Source of the DNA: Dehalococcoidia bacterium
GTDB lineage: Bacteria > Chloroflexota > Dehalococcoidia > Bin125
Assembly: GCA_007571275.1 (NCBI GenBank)
Contig: RKRS01000090.1
Coordinates: 1-7,899 of the forward strand
Direction of reading: 5' to 3'
Length of the DNA: 7,899 nt
Shown: positions 6,483 through 7,899 of the stretch, piece after piece
Numbering within the stretch: position 1 is the first letter of the stretch
Layout: every line of letters begins with the position of its first letter
The notes under the pieces: model-generated
The model's input: only the letters and a program-made list of their open reading frames with translations
The model's database searches: none
What the model was told of the DNA's origin: nothing
Position numbers and translations under genes: made by a program

Positions 6483-7202
6483 TTAGGCATCGCCAAGCGC
6501 GGCGTGAATGCGTTGCGGATAATCCCCGACGATCCCTGTCACACCGAGGTCCACACAGCGGCCAATATCCGACGGTTCGTTGACCGTCCAGACAAACGTC
6601 GCCATTCCATGCGCCCGACAGGCCGATACGTTCTCCGCGGACAGCCCCATCGACTGCATCGAGATGCCATCCAGGTGATGCTCGGCGGCAATTTGCCAGA
6701 TATCTGGTGTCGGCGCCAGGCACAGATGCGCGATTCGTCGATGCTGCGGCGCGCGATTCGCGATCTCGATCACCGTTCTGGAATCGAAACTCCAGAGCCA
6801 GACCCATGGCCAGGCGTCGGCTCGATCGATTTCGCTCAGCACCGCCTCGCTCAACGCCGGCACGTCATCCCCTTCCGAAACCTTGAGCTCAATGATCAGG
6901 AGCATCTGACCGTTCACCACGTCGATCGCCTGGCGCAGGGTGGGGATGCGCTCACCGTTGCCGGCGTCGATCGCCTGCAATTCCTCCAGGGACCGGTCGA
7001 TCACTCGGCCAGTCCCGTTGGTGGTGCGCTCGAGTTGCGCGTCATGACACAGAACCGGCACGCCGTCGGCACATAGACGAACATCGATCTCGACGCCGTC
7101 GCAGCCTATTGCGAGCGCCTGGCGAATGCCGAGCAACGTGTTTTCGGGCGCGTGGCCCATGGTCGTTCGATGGGCGATCACCAGCGGGATATCGTGTGAC
7201 AT
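6483..7202 (-). CDS. Glycerophosphodiester phosphodiesterase, cytosolic (GDPD family)
   Basis: 239 residues, the length of a cytosolic UgpQ-type enzyme. It splits glycerophosphodiesters (deacylated phospholipids) into glycerol-3-phosphate and an alcohol. The TIM-barrel GDPD motifs are in order: AHRTTMGHAPENT (10-22) with His11, Arg12 and Glu20; GVEIDVR (36-42) with metal ligands Glu38 and Asp40; CHDAQLERTTNGTG (52-65) with the second catalytic His53; IELK with Glu105 and Lys107; WSFD (137-140); and VWTVNE (204-209). The usual His-Arg-Gly opening reads His-Arg-Thr here, while the catalytic residues are kept. No signal peptide or membrane segment is present, so it acts inside the cell. ATG at 7202 is the only sensible start; its ribosome site is weak. 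It diverges from the methyltransferase across 38 nt. No transporter gene (ugp or glp) is in view. Confidence 0.93.
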   Translation of the reverse strand: MSHDIPLVIAHRTTMGHAPENTLLGIRQALAIGCDGVEIDVRLCADGVPVLCHDAQLERTTNGTGRVIDRSLEELQAIDAGNGERIPTLRQAIDVVNGQMLLIIELKVSEGDDVPALSEAVLSEIDRADAWPWVWLWSFDSRTVIEIANRAPQHRRIAHLCLAPTPDIWQIAAEHHLDGISMQSMGLSAENVSACRAHGMATFVWTVNEPSDIGRCVDLGVTGIVGDYPQRIHAALGDA

Positions 7203-7226
7203 CAGCGGTCTCGTTTGCGATTGGTC

Positions 7227-7232
7227 GAGGGG
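7227..7232 (+). promoter_or_regulatory. Shine-Dalgarno GAGGGG of the plus-strand methyltransferase
   Basis: GAGGGG ends 8 nt before the ATG at 7241 and selects it over the out-of-frame ATG at 7233. Confidence 0.65.
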
Positions 7233-7240
7233 ATGCCGGA

Positions 7241-7899
7241 ATGCGTAACGAGGATATCGCTGCGCTGTTCAATGAGAGCGGAGCCGAGTACGAAGCCTCC
7301 GCAGCTGAGCTGATCAATTTTGTCGCCGCACGTCTGGTCGAGCGCCTGAATCTCGCTTCAGACGACGATTTCGTGGACCTGGGCTGTGGCTGTGGAGCGC
7401 TCATCGCGCATGCAGAACCGGCAATCACTCGAGGAAGCGCGATTGGCGTGGACCTGTCGCGGGTTCAACTGGAGCTGGCGCGAGAGCGGTTTCGTCGATC
7501 GCCGCTACAGCCCCGGTTCATTCAGGAAGACGCTTCGGCGACCAGTCTGCCCAACCGTTCCGCAGACGCCGTAGGACTGGGGTTGGCGCTGCCCTACGCT
7601 GAGCGGCCACAGCAGTTGCTCAAAGAAGCGACGCGGTTGGTTCGTCTTGGCGGTCGTGTTGCAGCGACGGTGATCGGTTCACCGTTCTTTGGCGCTCCAG
7701 GTACGCGCTTGCTGAGCCAACTGGAGCGGCGCGGCGTCGCCTGGCCCGACGTGGAGCTGCAGTTTGATCCGCGCCAGGCCGTACGACAGGCGATGCTCTG
7801 TGAAATCGATGGGCGGCGCCTGGATGATGTCACCATCGAGGAGATCGAGCGTGAATTCTGGTGGGACGACATTGATGCCTGGTGGCGCATGCTGGGCGC
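7241..7899 (+). CDS. Class I SAM-dependent methyltransferase (Methyltransf_11/25-like), 3' end beyond the window
   Basis: 219 codons are visible from the ATG at 7241, still open at the right edge. The Rossmann methyltransferase motifs are clear: motif I VDLGCGCGA (45-53), the acidic residue closing strand 2 in GVDLS (69-73, Asp71), EDAS with Asp98 near the adenine, the motif IV region DAVGLGLALPY (109-119), and RLVRLGGRV (132-140) in the post-motif helix and strand. This resembles the UbiE/small-molecule methyltransferase group. The C-terminal part has a tryptophan-rich stretch (FWWDDIDAWWRM, 206-217) that may shape the substrate pocket. The substrate cannot be named. It points away from all the other genes, so it belongs to a different transcript, whose promoter must lie largely inside the start of the phosphodiesterase gene. 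Confidence 0.88.
   Translation, partial: MRNEDIAALFNESGAEYEASAAELINFVAARLVERLNLASDDDFVDLGCGCGALIAHAEPAITRGSAIGVDLSRVQLELARERFRRSPLQPRFIQEDASATSLPNRSADAVGLGLALPYAERPQQLLKEATRLVRLGGRVAATVIGSPFFGAPGTRLLSQLERRGVAWPDVELQFDPRQAVRQAMLCEIDGRRLDDVTIEEIEREFWWDDIDAWWRMLG

Overview
The window is GC-rich bacterial chromosome that is almost entirely coding. All genes on its left and centre read leftward (minus strand). One partial gene at the right edge reads rightward. I see no plasmid, phage, IS, CRISPR or integrase signal. The gene content (a Ltp2-like thiolase/DUF35 pair, a siroheme reductase, many GTG starts, tRNAs with encoded CCA) fits a high-GC bacterium. Chloroflexota is my guess and Actinobacteriota is possible, but nothing here fixes the phylum.

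In transcription order on the minus strand: (1) a cytosolic glycerophosphodiester phosphodiesterase (7202-6483); (2) four tRNA genes, Trp(CCA), Leu(GAG), Gly(GCC) and Cys(GCA) (6448-6038), all with the 3' CCA encoded; (3) a nicotinamidase (pncA-like, 6015-5428) starting 22 nt after the tRNA-Cys; (4) nicotinate phosphoribosyltransferase (pncB-like, 5397-4150), the next step of deamidating NAD salvage; (5) a siroheme/4Fe-4S nitrite or sulfite reductase (4119-2341); (6) a SpoU-class tRNA 2'-O-methyltransferase, probably TrmH (2366-1719), overlapping the reductase end; (7) a DUF35 zinc-ribbon/OB-fold protein (1660-1244); and (8) a thiolase-fold protein (1198 to the left edge) lacking the usual catalytic cysteines. 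Spacings between protein genes are -26 to 58 nt and I see no clear terminator, so much of this could be co-transcribed. On the plus strand, a class I SAM-dependent methyltransferase starts at 7241, diverges from the phosphodiesterase across 38 nt, and runs off the right edge.

The functional units are a complete two-enzyme salvage route from nicotinamide to nicotinate mononucleotide, with a suggestive structured RNA at the pncA/pncB junction, and a DUF35/thiolase pair that looks like the aldolase modules known from steroid side-chain breakdown rather than a true thiolase. Most of the rest is ordinary metabolism. The points most worth following are the non-canonical thiolase/DUF35 pair, the inverted repeats that can hide the pncB start codon, and the apparent attachment of the tRNA cluster to the NAD salvage genes.
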